A program made the translations under genes and the position numbers. The notes under the pieces were generated by a model. It was not told the DNA's origin and searched no databases. It was given only the letters and a program-made list of their open reading frames with translations. Shown here one piece after another: positions 13,401-24,957 of a stretch of DNA of 64,000 nt. Numbering within the stretch: position 1 is the stretch's first letter; every line of letters begins with the position of its first letter. This DNA comes from Straminergon stramineum (Eukaryota; Streptophyta; Bryopsida; Hypnales; Calliergonaceae). The stretch covers positions 34,353,001-34,417,000 of the forward strand of contig OY987265.1 in NCBI GenBank assembly GCA_963920665.1. Direction: 5' to 3'.

Positions 13401-14060
13401 AAGACAAGGCATACACAATTTACTATTGCTTCCCAAAGACATGGATAATTTCCTCACTATGAGAGAGAGGAAGATGAAGATGGCCCCTTATCCTACCTCC
13501 CTTGTTCCCCTACGCTAAAAGACTTCATCCTATATCCAATCATATAGACCTCTTTTCATCCATTAGCTACTATTTTTTCCTCCATAATTCTATCCTTTCT
13601 CCTTAATTAGAGATACAACATTAGAGGGGAATGGAGGCCTCCGGAAGATAGTTTCAACCTAGTTCCCATCCTTGCCTTCCTTAGAAATCCCAAAAGTTTT
13701 CACTTTTCGTGGAAAGCTCAAATGCACGTCACAGAAATATTTGTGATTGGTGGATTCATGGCCCAAGTTGGCCATGTTGTTCCTAATTTAACAATTAATG
13801 AAAATTTACCACTTTAATATATTGCTTATCAAAAATCACCTTCTCATTCACAAAATTGGGACATATTGAGCAATTGTTAGATCTAGTCTCAAGTGCCTTT
13901 AACAATGAAGGGTTTTTTAATGAGAAGACAAGATTTTTATACAATTGGAGTAATAGTAGATGCAACAACCCATGTGGGATATATAAATTAGGATTATTGA
14001 GATCTCAACTGCTAATAGTTAATTCAAATGCAGAAATTTTGTTCAAAGTGGAATTTCCAA
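10456..14060. other. AT-rich gene-free DNA
   Basis: No gene, RNA or clear repeat boundary was found. Open frames are short and of low complexity. It may hold decayed transposon sequence, but nothing can be named from the sequence alone. The possible shared ends near 12150-12195 (TCAACCCGGG and TTTAAAGGGG) are too weak to call. Confidence 0.35.
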
Positions 14061-14380
14061 CCTCATTTAGGCATAATAGAATAACTTTTTCCAAATAACT
14101 TTGAACTAAATAAAGTTGTTAAATCAATTTAAGTTTCATTTGCAAAAAACCGTTTGTGATTTTGATCCACTAATCAAAAGTTATGGGCAAAATTTAAAAA
14201 GTTATTGGAAGGGACTTTTTTTTTGACATTTTGAAATATCTTCTTTGAATTTTGGCCATAACTTTTGATTAGAGGCTTGAAACCACAAACAAGTTTTTGG
14301 AGACAAAACTTAAATTGATTTTAACAACTTTCTTTAGTTCAAAGTTTTTTGAAAAAAGTTAATTTACTATGCCTAAGGTA
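14061..14380. repeat. Foldback (inverted-repeat) element, diverged copy
   Basis: The left arm begins CCTCATTTAGGCATAATAG and the right arm ends TACTATGCCTAAGG. Arms of about 130 bases, at 14061-14195 and 14254-14380, are imperfect reverse complements around a short centre containing GGGACTTTTTTTTTGAC. The arms match the long hairpin at 60716-61293 (shared ACTTTGAACTAAA and AACTTTTGATTAGAG-like blocks). A further inverted copy of the sequence just right of it (AAGGTAAAACAACCC) lies near 14834-14853. It is non-coding. Confidence 0.65.
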
Positions 14381-15500
14381 AAACAACCCATTACAGACCA
14401 AATGGGGGGTTTGCCGTCTTGTCATTTCTGAAATCTTCTATTTTTTTTCGAGAGAAAGTCAAGTGATAGAAATGGTGAGAGCATTTGAAACTACATTTTT
14501 TCAACAAAATGTGAATTTGTTATGAATTTTTGAAGTGTTCAGCTCATCACAACCTAAAAGAGTTTGTAGAGTGTAGACTACCCCCAAACCAACAAAAACT
14601 AATCTATAACACTCATCTTACTCACCTATCACGGTCACAATATTTTCTAACGTAGAAGACCTGGAAAAAGCACTTCCTACAATGAACTAATACTAGAAAA
14701 CTAAAAGTTCCTATAGCGGTCACTAATTACTCCATTCCAGTTAGTTAAGACATTGAATGTGGCCCAAATCTCAATAACTAAAAGAAAACCATAATGGGGT
14801 CATTCTGAGGAGTCTGCAAGGGGTAAAAGGTTCGTAATGGGCTATTTTACCTTAAATGAGGTCGGAAATCTCACTTAGAACAAAATTTCTTCATTTTGAC
14901 AGAGAGCCATCAAGCTCTCATTTCCAAATTATCCCATAGCCTTTGAGGATTCATGATGGGCAATTCATTTGACTATAAAATCAACCACTGCATCTTTTAG
15001 TTCCACCAACTCTTGTTGAATCATCCCTTCATTAGGCCATCAAAAAACATAGTGATGGTAGATAGCCAAATGGTACATATGCAACCGGCCCAATGGAATC
15101 TAAATGAATTTTCTGTATTGACCATTGATTTTATTTAACTTATATTGACATCGCTATCTACATACAATAATTTCCTTGTCCACTATGATAGGGTCTCAAC
15201 CACATCAAATTTGTTCCCATAATAACCTCCAACAAAGACAGGGTTTCGGGAAAGTCTTGGGAACTCACAGGCTTCTAATGCCCTCAAATCCCCTCTAATG
15301 CATGTCAAAGATCAACAAAAAATTCTCACAAGAGGCAAAACAAGCTTCAAATTTCCTTTCAACAACATAATCAAACTCAAACTAATCATGAAAATTTCTT
15401 AAATTAAGGAAAAAAATATAATGGAACTTTGTGGACATTAAATGGAAGCTATCATTACAAAATATTTCAGCCCTGTAGAGAGCTGTGAAGACTTCATTTC
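14381..15500. other. AT-rich intergenic DNA
   Basis: No gene is visible. The region carries an inverted piece of the neighbouring foldback repeat near 14834-14870 and is otherwise low-complexity AT-rich sequence. Confidence 0.35.
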
Positions 15501-15700
15501 TGGCACCCCGTGGTGCAACTACAGATTTATTTATTTATTTATTTTTTAAATTAATTTTTAAATTTTTTAAAAAATTAATTAGAAATAGTCAGTCTGACGT
15601 GGTGCTTACGTGTCACAATACTTCCATGTCAGATTCCAGATTTTGAAAAATAAAAAATAATTTTTAATTTTTTTCTATAATTGCACTGCAAGGGTGCAAA
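15501..15700. mobile_element. Possible MITE with imperfect terminal inverted repeats
   Basis: The left end reads GGCACCCCGTGGTGCAAC and the right end, as reverse complement, reads TTGCACCCTTGCAGTGCAAT; about two thirds of the positions match. The interior is AT-rich with a (TTTA)n run near 15526-15545. I could not define a target-site duplication, so the class is open and the call is tentative. Confidence 0.35.
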
Positions 15701-16495
15701 ACTTGCGTCCTCTTTGAGGGTTGAAATATTTGGTAATGAAAAACTTTATGGAAAGATAAACAATTACCAAGTGGTAGACTTAGTTGGCTAGTTGTGTTAT
15801 TGCAATCCTTACTATTCCAAGTTTGAGCCCCTTTGAATGAGTCAAGCAACATTGATTGCTTGTTGCTTGACACTACTAGTGAAAATATGCAAGAAAACTA
15901 TACAATCAATTGGCTTTCTACTTGTCTAAGTTGTGACAAGATGGTAGGACACCCAAGATAAGTTAACAAGTTCCATCATCAAACTAAATTGTGGTTCTTA
16001 CCATAACCCCTCCCTCTTCTCCCATTATTTCATAATCAAGTGAGTTTAGTGAAACTCATTAAGATAAACATATCTACATAATGCAACTACTTGCATTTCA
16101 ACATTTTACTTTTGGATTGCCATTGGAGTTGTATAGGGAATTAAGAGTGTTCCATTAACATTCCAAAGAACAAGAGTAAATAGCCCCCCTAGGATCCACA
16201 ATAGGAAGCTATCAATGTAATTTTACTTTGATCTTCCTCTAATTTATTTATATATTTCTAAAAATACATGTAAAAACTCCCCATTTCTCATTTGTATGCT
16301 AAAGTAAATTGTAAATCCAATACGTGAAACTATATATGCTCAGTGACCAAAGTGTCCACATTGGGTTTCACACCTTAAATCCTCATCCTCCTTCTCCTTC
16401 TCCTCCATTCAATTGTTTACCAATGAGGGAAGGGGCCCTTCTGCATCCTTGAAAAGGTGACCTTTACAATGAACAAAATTATAATAGGCATGGTT
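15701..16495. other. Intergenic DNA
   Basis: No supported gene. There is a pyrimidine-rich stretch (CCTCATCCTCCTTCTCC and following) near 16380-16410. Confidence 0.35.
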
Positions 16496-16590
16496 CCTCA
16501 GCCAACCCCAATCCTTGAATTAAGTGGTAAGTCCCTCCCAGGTATCTAGCAAAGCATAATACCTTCCCAGTATGGAGGAGGCCAATTGTG
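16496..16590. repeat. Dispersed repeat, inverted partner at 48206-48303
   Basis: The block containing GCCAACCCCAATCCTTGAAT and the following GTAAGTCCCTCCC is the approximate reverse complement of the DNA at 48206-48303, which contains AAGGATTGGGGTTGG and GGAAGGACTTATC. Class unknown. Confidence 0.5.
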
Positions 16591-16593
16591 TGG

Positions 16594-17258
16594 TTATACA
16601 ATGTTATGAGTCCTCCTGAGTCCTCCTCCCAACTTGGGATTTCCCAAAGCAATGAAAATTAGATTTGCAGGAAAAGGAGAAACACAGACTGTTGGCGACA
16701 CGGGTAGAAGGGCAGCAAGATTCGGAATCAAAGGCCGAGCCCTTGCTGGAGTTAGCCAGTTGGGGACATGGACTAGGCCTTCCCGAGTTAGCGTGAGAAC
16801 ACAGCAGTACAGTAGCCATGGCGATGGCAGTTTAGCAGACCACTCAGGGCTCACCTCGTCTTCTTCTTCCACCCCGAGTGCGCTCAATCGTTTTGTAAAC
16901 TTCCAGTTTTGCAGAAGAACAGGAGTGCAACACTTAGCATCAGCCAATTCGAACTCCTCAAAAAATTCTTCACCAGAACCATCTTCACCATGGACGCCGC
17001 TTCGTTTCCCTGAAACACTAGTCATCCCTTGCCACTCGCCGTGATCGATGCAGTACAGAACCATGGGTTGGGATCCTCCTCTTCCACGCTCTCATACTTG
17101 GTTTGATTTATTCCATGAGTACGTGAATTGCTAGGGAGTAACTCCCTGATTTCATGGAAGATTGAATTTGGAATTCCATTGGGTCTGTCTGTTTTCTTCT
17201 TGTTTTCTTGTGCATTGTGGTGTGAATTGACTATTGGAGTGGCTTGGACTGGGGTTGG
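16594..17258. other. GC-richer block upstream of VOZ, open on both strands
   Basis: From about 16600 to 17060 base composition shifts sharply from the AT-rich flank, and open frames of 136 codons (+) and 156 codons (-) overlap. The minus frame has an acidic stretch followed by a hydrophobic one; I recognise neither frame. The most likely explanation is the VOZ promoter and 5' leader, with the open frames a by-product of composition. A divergent minus-strand gene cannot be excluded. Confidence 0.4.
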
Positions 17259-20200
17259 ATGCGTGCAGCAGCTGTGAAGCAATTACAGAAGGGGCGCAGC
17301 AGCCGCACGAAGGACTTCCGGACGAAGGCCACCAACCGGGTGGACGATCTGCAAGGGATGGTGTCGGAACTGCAGCAGGCGCGGCGGGAGGGTCGGCTCA
17401 ATGATGTAGCGCTGCTGGAGGAGCAGATGCATCAGATGCTGCGAGAGTGGAAGGCGGAGCTAAGGGAAACGTCTCCTGCGTCGTCCTTGCTGGTAGGTAA
17501 CACCCCTGCGCATGCCCTGTCACTCAAATAACGATCTGATGTGCACATGGTGTGGGTTTGTTTTGAATTTCTTTGGTGGTTTTCAGGAGCAAGTGGAGCC
17601 CATCAAGAAAATTTTGGTAATTTTTGGAGTTTTGAATTAGTTGTGAGTTTCAATGTCACTATGGTGTCTGGACTATTACCATGAACGAGGTTATGCTTAT
17701 TCTTACCTTAAGACGTATGTGACCCGGTGAAAATTAGTTTTGAAGTTTATGAATTGTTGGCAGGAGCGAATGCAACCCTTCGCAAGTTTTTTTGTGATTT
17801 TGTGATTTTTATCGAATTGATTGCGAATTGTCAGTGTCACTATGGTGTCTGTCCCATTGCCATGTACGAGATTATACTGACTCTGACCTTCGTAACTCCT
17901 TCATTCTTTGGATGACAAAGTTGAAACGAAGTCACCAGTTCACATATTAAATCTTCGGATATGGAAATTTGCATTGTTTACATCGCGTGAATTGTAGATG
18001 TAGGGGTTAATGATATAGGTATGGAGTGAGGTGGAATTGCGGCATCTACTTGAATGTCGTGTGTTCCTTGTTGACTTCGTGTCCTGTTGGAGTCCTTGCA
18101 TTAGCGAAGTGTGAACCCTGTGTGTTATGTGCAGCAAGTCGCAGCAGCAAGCCCGTGCAACTCAGAGCTGTCATCTGACATGGAGAGGCTGTTACAGTTG
18201 CATGATGAAGACGATGATGCCTCCAGTCCCATGCCGACAGACTTGGATCAACAGCAACCTTACAACCATGATCATCCTGAGAACGCCTCTTCTCTGTCGG
18301 TACGAATAGGCCTTGCTTTAGAGGATCCATCGTCCTAAGTCTTTCAGACCTAACTCTGTTATTAGAAAACCTCGTCAGCCTCAGTTTAGGATTAGATTTG
18401 TAAATACTGGTCTTTCTTTGGATTCGCTCATTTGCGTATTTGAGGTCACTAATCCATCTAGAGTTGTAGTAACCCTGGTTCACTCGTCATTCAACTGAGG
18501 TCTCGTTCAATTCGAGTTGTCTAACTTTGAGTGCAATCTTTACAGTTTACACTCAACGGAGATCATCCATCCATCTAGAGTCATAAATTCATGTGCGCAT
18601 TAGTGTTTTTCATTTAACATAGCGTTTGATTTGGCACTTTGAAATTGGCCACGATGGCCTGAATTCTTGGGTATCCATGATGCCCATTCTCCCATTGCTC
18701 GTTTAAAGATACAATAAGAGGAAGATTGAGGGATGTAAAAAAAGAATAAGATGTAAGCATGAATGCATATGGTTGCATATGAGTGACTGAAGAATGGGAG
18801 AATCAAGCAAGAACAGTATTAGGTGAACCATATGAAGAATTCACTGCAAAAATCAAGCAGGAATTTATATGCAACCATGTGCATTCATGCACTTCAAAAA
18901 TCAAGCCGGAACAGTACTAGCATCTGTAAATTGAAAGGATGCAGGGCTTCAATGGCTTAAAGTGTTATATAGTATTGCTCAGTGGGTTGTTGAACTGAGT
19001 GTAACTTATGGATGTGGTGCTGTAGGACTCTGTCGTATTGGAAGCTTTTGCAAGGTTAGATCAGACCCTTCAAGCAGATGATGATCCTCCACCGGACTTT
19101 CAAGCTGTAGCGAGTTCAGAGCGATACATTGAGGACCTCCTGCAATCCCCACCTATTGGGCCGATGCAAAATCCTTTGGTCCATCCCATGCCCGATCATT
19201 TTTCCATGGTTCCTCCTATAGCAGCGTACCTGCACCCAAAGTGCGCCTTGTGGGATTGCCCTCGGCCTGCCCGGGGGGGTTGTGAAGGCACTTTCTATTG
19301 CAGCAGTTTCCACGAGGATCTGGCCCTCAATGAAGGGGCTCCTGGCAATTGCCCTGTTGTAAGGCCCGGTGGGATCGACCTCAAAGATGGCCCTCTCTTT
19401 TCGGCTCTGGCTGCTCGAGTTGGTGGGCATGCCGTAGGAATTCCTGAATTGCAAGGAGCAGCCACGTCCAAGTCTCCCTGGAATGCTACTGGTGAGTATT
19501 CCTACAGACACTTCGAGAAACTCTAATCTTCTGTGCCTTGTGCATGTTTCGAAACATGCACATGTTCCTTATCGTAGCTACTTGTTCATAGTCTACATTG
19601 CATTCTAGAGAATCCTTGATGAGCATCCTCTGAATTGGCATGAAAATGATTCCTTGACACCTCGTTTGTCAATTTTGAGCTCAATTTGAACTGAGGGTTC
19701 CTGAAGTCAATCAGTCATTGTCTTCTATGTGACAATTAATTATTTTCTCTTGATGTTCTGTGCTTTGGCATTACTGCTTTGTTCAGAAAAACTCAAAGTT
19801 GGCACTGTTCCCAAAACTTGCCATGCCACTACTACTGAAGAAGTTTTGTATATTCAGGTGTCCAGCATATGTGGTTTTTGTAGCAAGAGTATTCCATCGA
19901 TGGTCTGGATAAGGAAGCAGCTTAAACGTTACTAAATGGCCTGTTTGTCTAATACGCACTTCAAAGTTTCTGTCGTCATATTTCGATTGTGTAATATGTA
20001 CACTTCCAACATGATTGATATATTTTCTGACATTAGCCGCAGGCATTACTCCTTGTGTTGTACAGTAACTCTCTATCAATGTACGTTTCTGGTTAATGTG
20101 CTGTGATTTTGATGGCGTGTTCCAAACCTGCAGATCTGTTTGATGTGGCTGTTCATCCGGGTGAGACCCTGCGGGAGTGGCTCTTTTTCGACAAGCCCCG

Positions 20201-20711
20201 GCGGGCCTTTGAGAGCGGAACGCGGAAGCAGCGGTCCCTGCCTGACTACGGGGGACGCGGCTGGCACGAGTCCAGGAAGCAAGTGATGAAAGACTTGGGA
20301 GGGTTGAAGCGCTCCTACTACATGGATCCGCAGCCGGAGGGCTTCAACGAATGGCACATGTACGAGTACGAGCTCACCACGTGCACCGAGTGTGCGCTGT
20401 ACAGACTGGAGCTCAAGCAGGTGGATGCATCCAAAAAGAGTGGGAAAACCAAAGCTGCGGTGGATACTTCGGACCTTGCATTTTTGCAGCACCAAATCGG
20501 GCGTTTACCAGCCGATTTGTCGCAGTTTGAAGCCCAAACCATGCTTGGTGAAGTGCCTTGCAACATGCCTAGCAGTCGCGGGAGGGCCAAATCTTATTCC
20601 CAAAGGAGAGGCATCAACAAGAGTGCTGGGCCAGGGCCTTTAGTTAGTGCACTGGCGAAGCAATCGTCCATCGAGCACGTCCCATTTAATTACACCGCAG
20701 AGCTTCAATGA
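17259..20711 (+). CDS. VOZ: VOZ transcription factor (vascular plant one zinc-finger), 4 exons
   Basis: Known for the family: VOZ proteins bind DNA as dimers through a C-terminal domain with one zinc finger and a NAC-like basic part. In Arabidopsis they affect flowering and stress responses. Coding exons: 17259-17492, 18135-18299, 19026-19491 and 20134-20711. All phases fit and give 480 aa, close to Arabidopsis VOZ1 (486 aa). The N-terminal domain is NRVDDLQGM...[17 protein letters not shown]...SPASSL, then [14 protein letters not shown]. The zinc finger is C-x4-C-x13-C-x3-H at Cys206, Cys211, Cys225 and His229, followed by NPVVRPGG-like, [40 protein letters not shown] and [10 protein letters not shown]. 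The C-terminal tail is low in similarity. The start at 17259 is the best in-frame ATG and gives a typical N-terminus. A preceding short coding exon spliced at the GTGCAG near 17268 is the main alternative. Confidence 0.93.
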
Positions 20712-21945
20712 TTCGATGGCACTGGCCATCTGTGAGCTCGCACATTGCACTCCAAAAGCAGAGATCAAGAAACCATCAAGCAGAAGACAGTTAACATCCA
20801 GCCTTGTCAAGGGCACAGCATCTAGAGTTGAAATTCTGTGCAGGCTCTAACAAGGTCATCTTTGCTGAGCATGCCATTAGCCTGCTGTCTTCGTTGGACT
20901 TGGTGGTTGTGTTGCAAGCCAACCCCTACCGTTGTGGTACTAACAGGATTGAAGGTTTCTGCAGCACTTTCTGGGATGGAGAGTGTTGAAGTCTTCACCC
21001 TTGTGCGAAGGATGTCTGGAGTGGGTGTAAAGGTGAGTTTCAACGCCGTGCCGTGGATTCCATACCAATATTACCCTTCCTTGCTATAGAAAGTGTACAT
21101 GAGAGAAGGCTTGTCCTGTTCTCTTCTATGAGACGTGTAGGCAGAACAGCCAGTAACTTGAAGGGACAAATTTCAAGGGTTTTCATATTACTCTACTCGA
21201 CAGCTCCAGAAACCTGCCATATAAATATGTAATTGGGTTTTCGTGAGTTGCGAAGAACTTCTATCGCTTCCAATGGCGCAAAAGTGACCATCAGGGAGCC
21301 ACTGTTAAAAGTTGTCGCTCATCAGAGACTGTGTTTGTCTAACAAACTGCTGCATTTCAATATGCAATCTGGCCTCTTTGTGAACTTTCTCAGGAAGATG
21401 AAGAAATATTGGGTTAGACCTTACCTTGTGGTCGTTGTGGTGTGATCATTCTTGGTGTTTCTTGGTGTCTGACACACAAATTTCAAAGACACTTGGTGTG
21501 ATCAGTCTTTTGCTACTTGGTTTTCTACCTGTAGCTTTGAGTTCCTTTATCGTAATTTGAAGATATCTAATTAAGGTGATTACTGTTAGTCTCCATACCA
21601 TTGTTGAGGAGCACCCTCCACATTTAGAAAAGGTATCCAGATTCGTTTAGTGCACAATCTTGAACTCATGCTTCATGGGAGTTACCAAAAGCAATTTAAA
21701 ACTGACAGGCGCAAGGAACTCGTTGAGCGGCATGCATGCTCTTTTGCAATTTTTGTTACTCATATTTTGAGTCTATTTTCTGATTCTCATCTTGCAATTG
21801 CAAAAAGCATGTTATCCTGCAAGGACATTGAGGCCACTTTTGAGGCCAAAAAGTAGCCAATGGATGACTTTCAAGAACATTGTAGAAAGAAAGTATGCAC
21901 CTATTAGTCCAAAAATCAGATCAATTTAGGGTTAAACTTTAATCC
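20712..21945. other. 3' flank of VOZ and intergenic DNA
   Basis: The first part probably contains the VOZ 3' untranslated region; base composition stays gene-like to roughly 21.1 kb. I found no further gene. A lone TTTAGGGTTAA at about 21925-21936 resembles a TTAA-element end, but its partner could not be found. Confidence 0.4.
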
Positions 21946-22175
21946 TTAATCCTTGAACGCCAAGCTAGTGATTGTGGAAATTAGCCATTTTGGAATTGTG
22001 TGACATCATCCACTTTAAAAAACCCAAAAATACTCATTGGGAGTCAAACTACTACAGAAGATCTCCCCTTTCCACCCCCAATCCCAAGGATGAATAGTTG
22101 CACTTCTGTCCTACCAAGGAGAATTCCTTGTCATTCATCGGACCAAAAACGTCCGCCATGTCATTTAGGGGTTAA
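21946..22175 (+). mobile_element. Short TTAA-type MITE (family A, 230 bp)
   Basis: Starts TTAATCCTTGAACGCC and ends TGTCATTTAGGGGTTAA. The interior carries the family A landmarks: GTGGAAATTAGCC, ACATCATCCACTTTAAAAA, GGATGAATAGTTGCA, and the hairpin CGGACCAAAAACGTCCG just inside the right end. It shares its right-hand TTAA with the next element. Confidence 0.75.
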
Positions 22176-22393
22176 GGGATGGATTGGTGACCATGGAAAT
22201 CAGCCCTTTAGGAATTGTGTAACATCATCTACTTTAAAAAAAAAAAATATTGATTGGAAGTCAAACTACTATAGAAGATCTCCTCCCCTTCACAACAAAA
22301 TTTCAAGGATGAATAGTTGCATTTCTGTCCTATTAGAAGGATTCTCTATTGTCCTTTGGACACAAAACATCTATGTCAACATTTAAAGGTTAA
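22172..22393 (+). mobile_element. Short TTAA-type MITE (family A), abutting copy
   Basis: It begins at the same TTAA (22172-22175) that ends the preceding copy, in the same orientation. The left end has decayed to TTAAGGGATGGATTGGTGAC and the right end reads CATTTAAAGGTTAA. Internal landmarks ACATCATCTACTTTAAAAA and GGATGAATAGTTGCA are kept; the subterminal CGGAC..GTCCG hairpin has decayed. Confidence 0.7.
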
Positions 22394-23268
22394 AGAACAA
22401 ACCCTATGACCATAGATAGAACTTGAAAAATTAATTGCTTTATATGCTCCATTTGGTCTTATAATATTTGAGTAGAATTTTTTTGTAAGATGCCATCACA
22501 AGTTCTCTAGAAATCCTGAAGTTTTCAAATTTTTTTGTGAAAATTTGAAATTATTGTGAATTTTTTGAAGAGAATATGAATAAAATTCATAACAAGTACC
22601 AAATATTCTTTAAAAATCTGAAATTTTAGCATTGGCATATAGTATAGTGTAGACCAAAGTTCCACATCATTCATCAATTAGAAATCAGATTTATGTCTAA
22701 TTTTCAAAGGTACCGAGGTTCTAGGCTGATTTTCAAATTGTAATAAATTGTTGAATTTTATTAATTTTTCCAAATTTCCAAATGAAGTTTAAACTAGGCC
22801 AAGTAAGATTCATTTCATTAGTTGAACTTTAATTCAAAGAAGATCTTTTTTCATGCCTTGAAATTTAGATCAAGAGCAAGGAGGTAGGAGTTGCCAAAAA
22901 CACATTAGAAAAGCATCTTTTGTGATCTATTTTTTTAGCATCTTTTTTTATAGAAAAGTCAATAATAAGTCAGTGATAGAATTTCAACCACCATGCACTA
23001 GACACACACTTAAACAACACTCTCTCATTAAAAATTGGATGAAAAATTGCAATTTTACATCCTTTATTGGTCATTTGAAATTATTGAAAAGTCACTTTGA
23101 GGTACTGTGTTAACCACTAAAGTTTTAGTGAGACCACTTTAGGCTTATCTACAAATTCTTAGAGGTTCTTGTAAAAGAAAAATTTTGAAATTCGCATGGG
23201 AATTTTATTTGTAGACCCTAATCATCATGCTCTACATGTGAAGCTATGTTTCATGTGATTCTAATAAG
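22394..23268. other. AT-rich intergenic DNA
   Basis: No gene, RNA or repeat boundary is visible. Confidence 0.35.
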
Positions 23269-23531
23269 TACTCCTTCCATCCTGAAATGAGTGTCCACCT
23301 TGGACCTCATCTTTTTTTAGGGTGGTTTGGCGTAGGTCATGTGAAGACTTCCTTGTGTACAATTTTGTTTAGGTTGCAATGAATGCATACAATGTTCTTC
23401 ATTGATTATGATGAAATAAAATTCTGAACCTTTTTGAATTATGTTTTTCACAACATGATCAATGAAATTGGTATAAATATAAAAAGGTTTTCAACAAAAC
23501 TGTGGACACTTAAATGTGGACAGAGGAAGTA
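23269..23531. mobile_element. Stowaway-like MITE (Tc1/mariner class), 263 bp
   Basis: The left end is TA followed by CTCCTTCCATCCTGAAATG. The right end, read in reverse complement, is TA then CTTCCTCTGTCCACATTTAA, and both continue to GTGTCCAC. TA duplication together with a CTCCCTCCGTCC-like terminus is the plant Stowaway signature. It is non-coding and moderately decayed. Confidence 0.75.
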
Positions 23532-24616
23532 TTACAATTGGAGATATTAAATTTTTTTTCGATCTAGGCTTTATGATCTTGCAATCAATGGAACTTTAGG
23601 ACTCAAAATATGATTCCGCAATTAGATTCACTAAAGAAATACAACAATCAAGATTTGACCTGTGCTTTCAGAAACAGTATTTTGAGGCAGTTTTGGGCCT
23701 CGACACCACAGAACTTTGGTGTTTTCTTGGTTTGCTCAGTAAGCAAACTTGTATTGGAATGGTTGTAAGATTGTACATTTGGAGAAGAATGAAGTTACTA
23801 TACACAAAAGTGTACTGAGCGCTCTGTTAACTTAATGTATCTGCTCTCACAAGGCACCCTCATGATTGGCAAGAGAGCATCACCTAACTTAGTTAGACAA
23901 AAGATTTGCGGAATTTATCAAACATGGAATGTATCAAGGATAGAGTGTGGGTGTCTATCTGATCCGCTGCCTTCGAGGAACGGTGACGTTTTTAACGAGG
24001 AATTTCTGGGTGGTGCTGCCGCTTGAGCATTGACATTTTCCTGAAGCAGAACCACAACGTTGGGTGTATCAGAAATCTAACAAGCAGCTTTACTACGAGG
24101 CTCACTTTTTGAGTGAGGTCGAACTCAAACTTCTACATTTCCACTGTAAATGTAGCTTCTGTCAACGCAAAGCTTCTTGTCGTAGGGTGCAAAGCTAATA
24201 AATAATTTTCTCTCTGGTAGATTTAGATTTTGCAGATTTGTTGGCAGATTTAGCTCTTATAATCTGACCCTCCCAAAAATGACATATACCATAATCTTAT
24301 GGCATATCATACTCGCTTGCCACACTCACTGATTGTAGCTCACTTGATACACATTCAGATTCTTTGGTTGTTAATATGATTGTCACCAAAGCAATCAGAT
24401 TGAAGAGATCAGAGTGCAGTGGCAAGAATCTCTGGCAGAGATATTCCATTCTTTTAGGTGTCATAGAAGGCCTAAGCGAAGGAATCTCTGGTTAGAGAAC
24501 ATCATGCTGTGGTGTGTCAAAAGTTAATTGCAATACATGATGTGCAGAATCAAAGATATGAAAACTGGTGATTAAACTGATGAAATTCAGAACGTGGGAA
24601 AACTCACCCATAGCAA
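23532..24616. other. Intergenic DNA, possibly 3' flank of the minus-strand gene
   Basis: A 63-codon open frame at 23835-24026 (+) lies in slightly GC-richer DNA, but I recognise nothing in it. The right part may be the 3' untranslated region of the minus-strand gene. Confidence 0.3.
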
Positions 24617-24714
24617 TCAAGGCTCAAGCTTTTCCAGTGCATCTCGATATGCTGCTACATTAAGGACTGCCTTAACTGCTGAAGGGATTTTTTGGCGGAC
24701 CCACAAAAGACTCA
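24617..24714 (-). CDS. Possible terminal exon of the minus-strand gene
   Basis: On the minus strand an acceptor-like AAACACAG at 24715 precedes 98 bases that stay open and end in TGA at 24617. They would encode a helical-looking charged peptide containing RQKIPSAVKAVLNVAAYRDA. It needs one preceding base from the upstream exon. That could come from a non-canonical GC donor (CAGG/GCGTGT) in the exon ending at 24958, replacing that exon's own stop. It is equally possible that this is chance or an unrelated exon. Confidence 0.3.
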
Positions 24715-24957
24715 CTGTGTTTCATCAGAGGTCAATGCATTTACCCTGGACATGTCATAGACAAATGAACATTGAACAAGTTGGGAACAAAATAGAAATT
24801 CTGTTTCCCAATTAAAATATAACATATATTAGTTGAAAAATATTACTTCTGCAAAATAACTTCACCAGAATGACCTCCCAATTTCATGATTTTATCAAAC
24901 CATTTTAGCACAAGTCTGAACCGAGAGTGTGAGAGGCAGCTTACTCGTGGAAAATAG

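Noticed and set aside
17063..17100. ATG at 17063 as a first VOZ coding exon (donor near 17101)
   Set aside because: The donor phase does not match the acceptor at 17268, and starting at 17259 already gives the normal VOZ length.
17995..18015. GTAGGGGTTAATG in the first VOZ intron as a TTAA-element end
   Set aside because: No partner end or family interior is found on either side.
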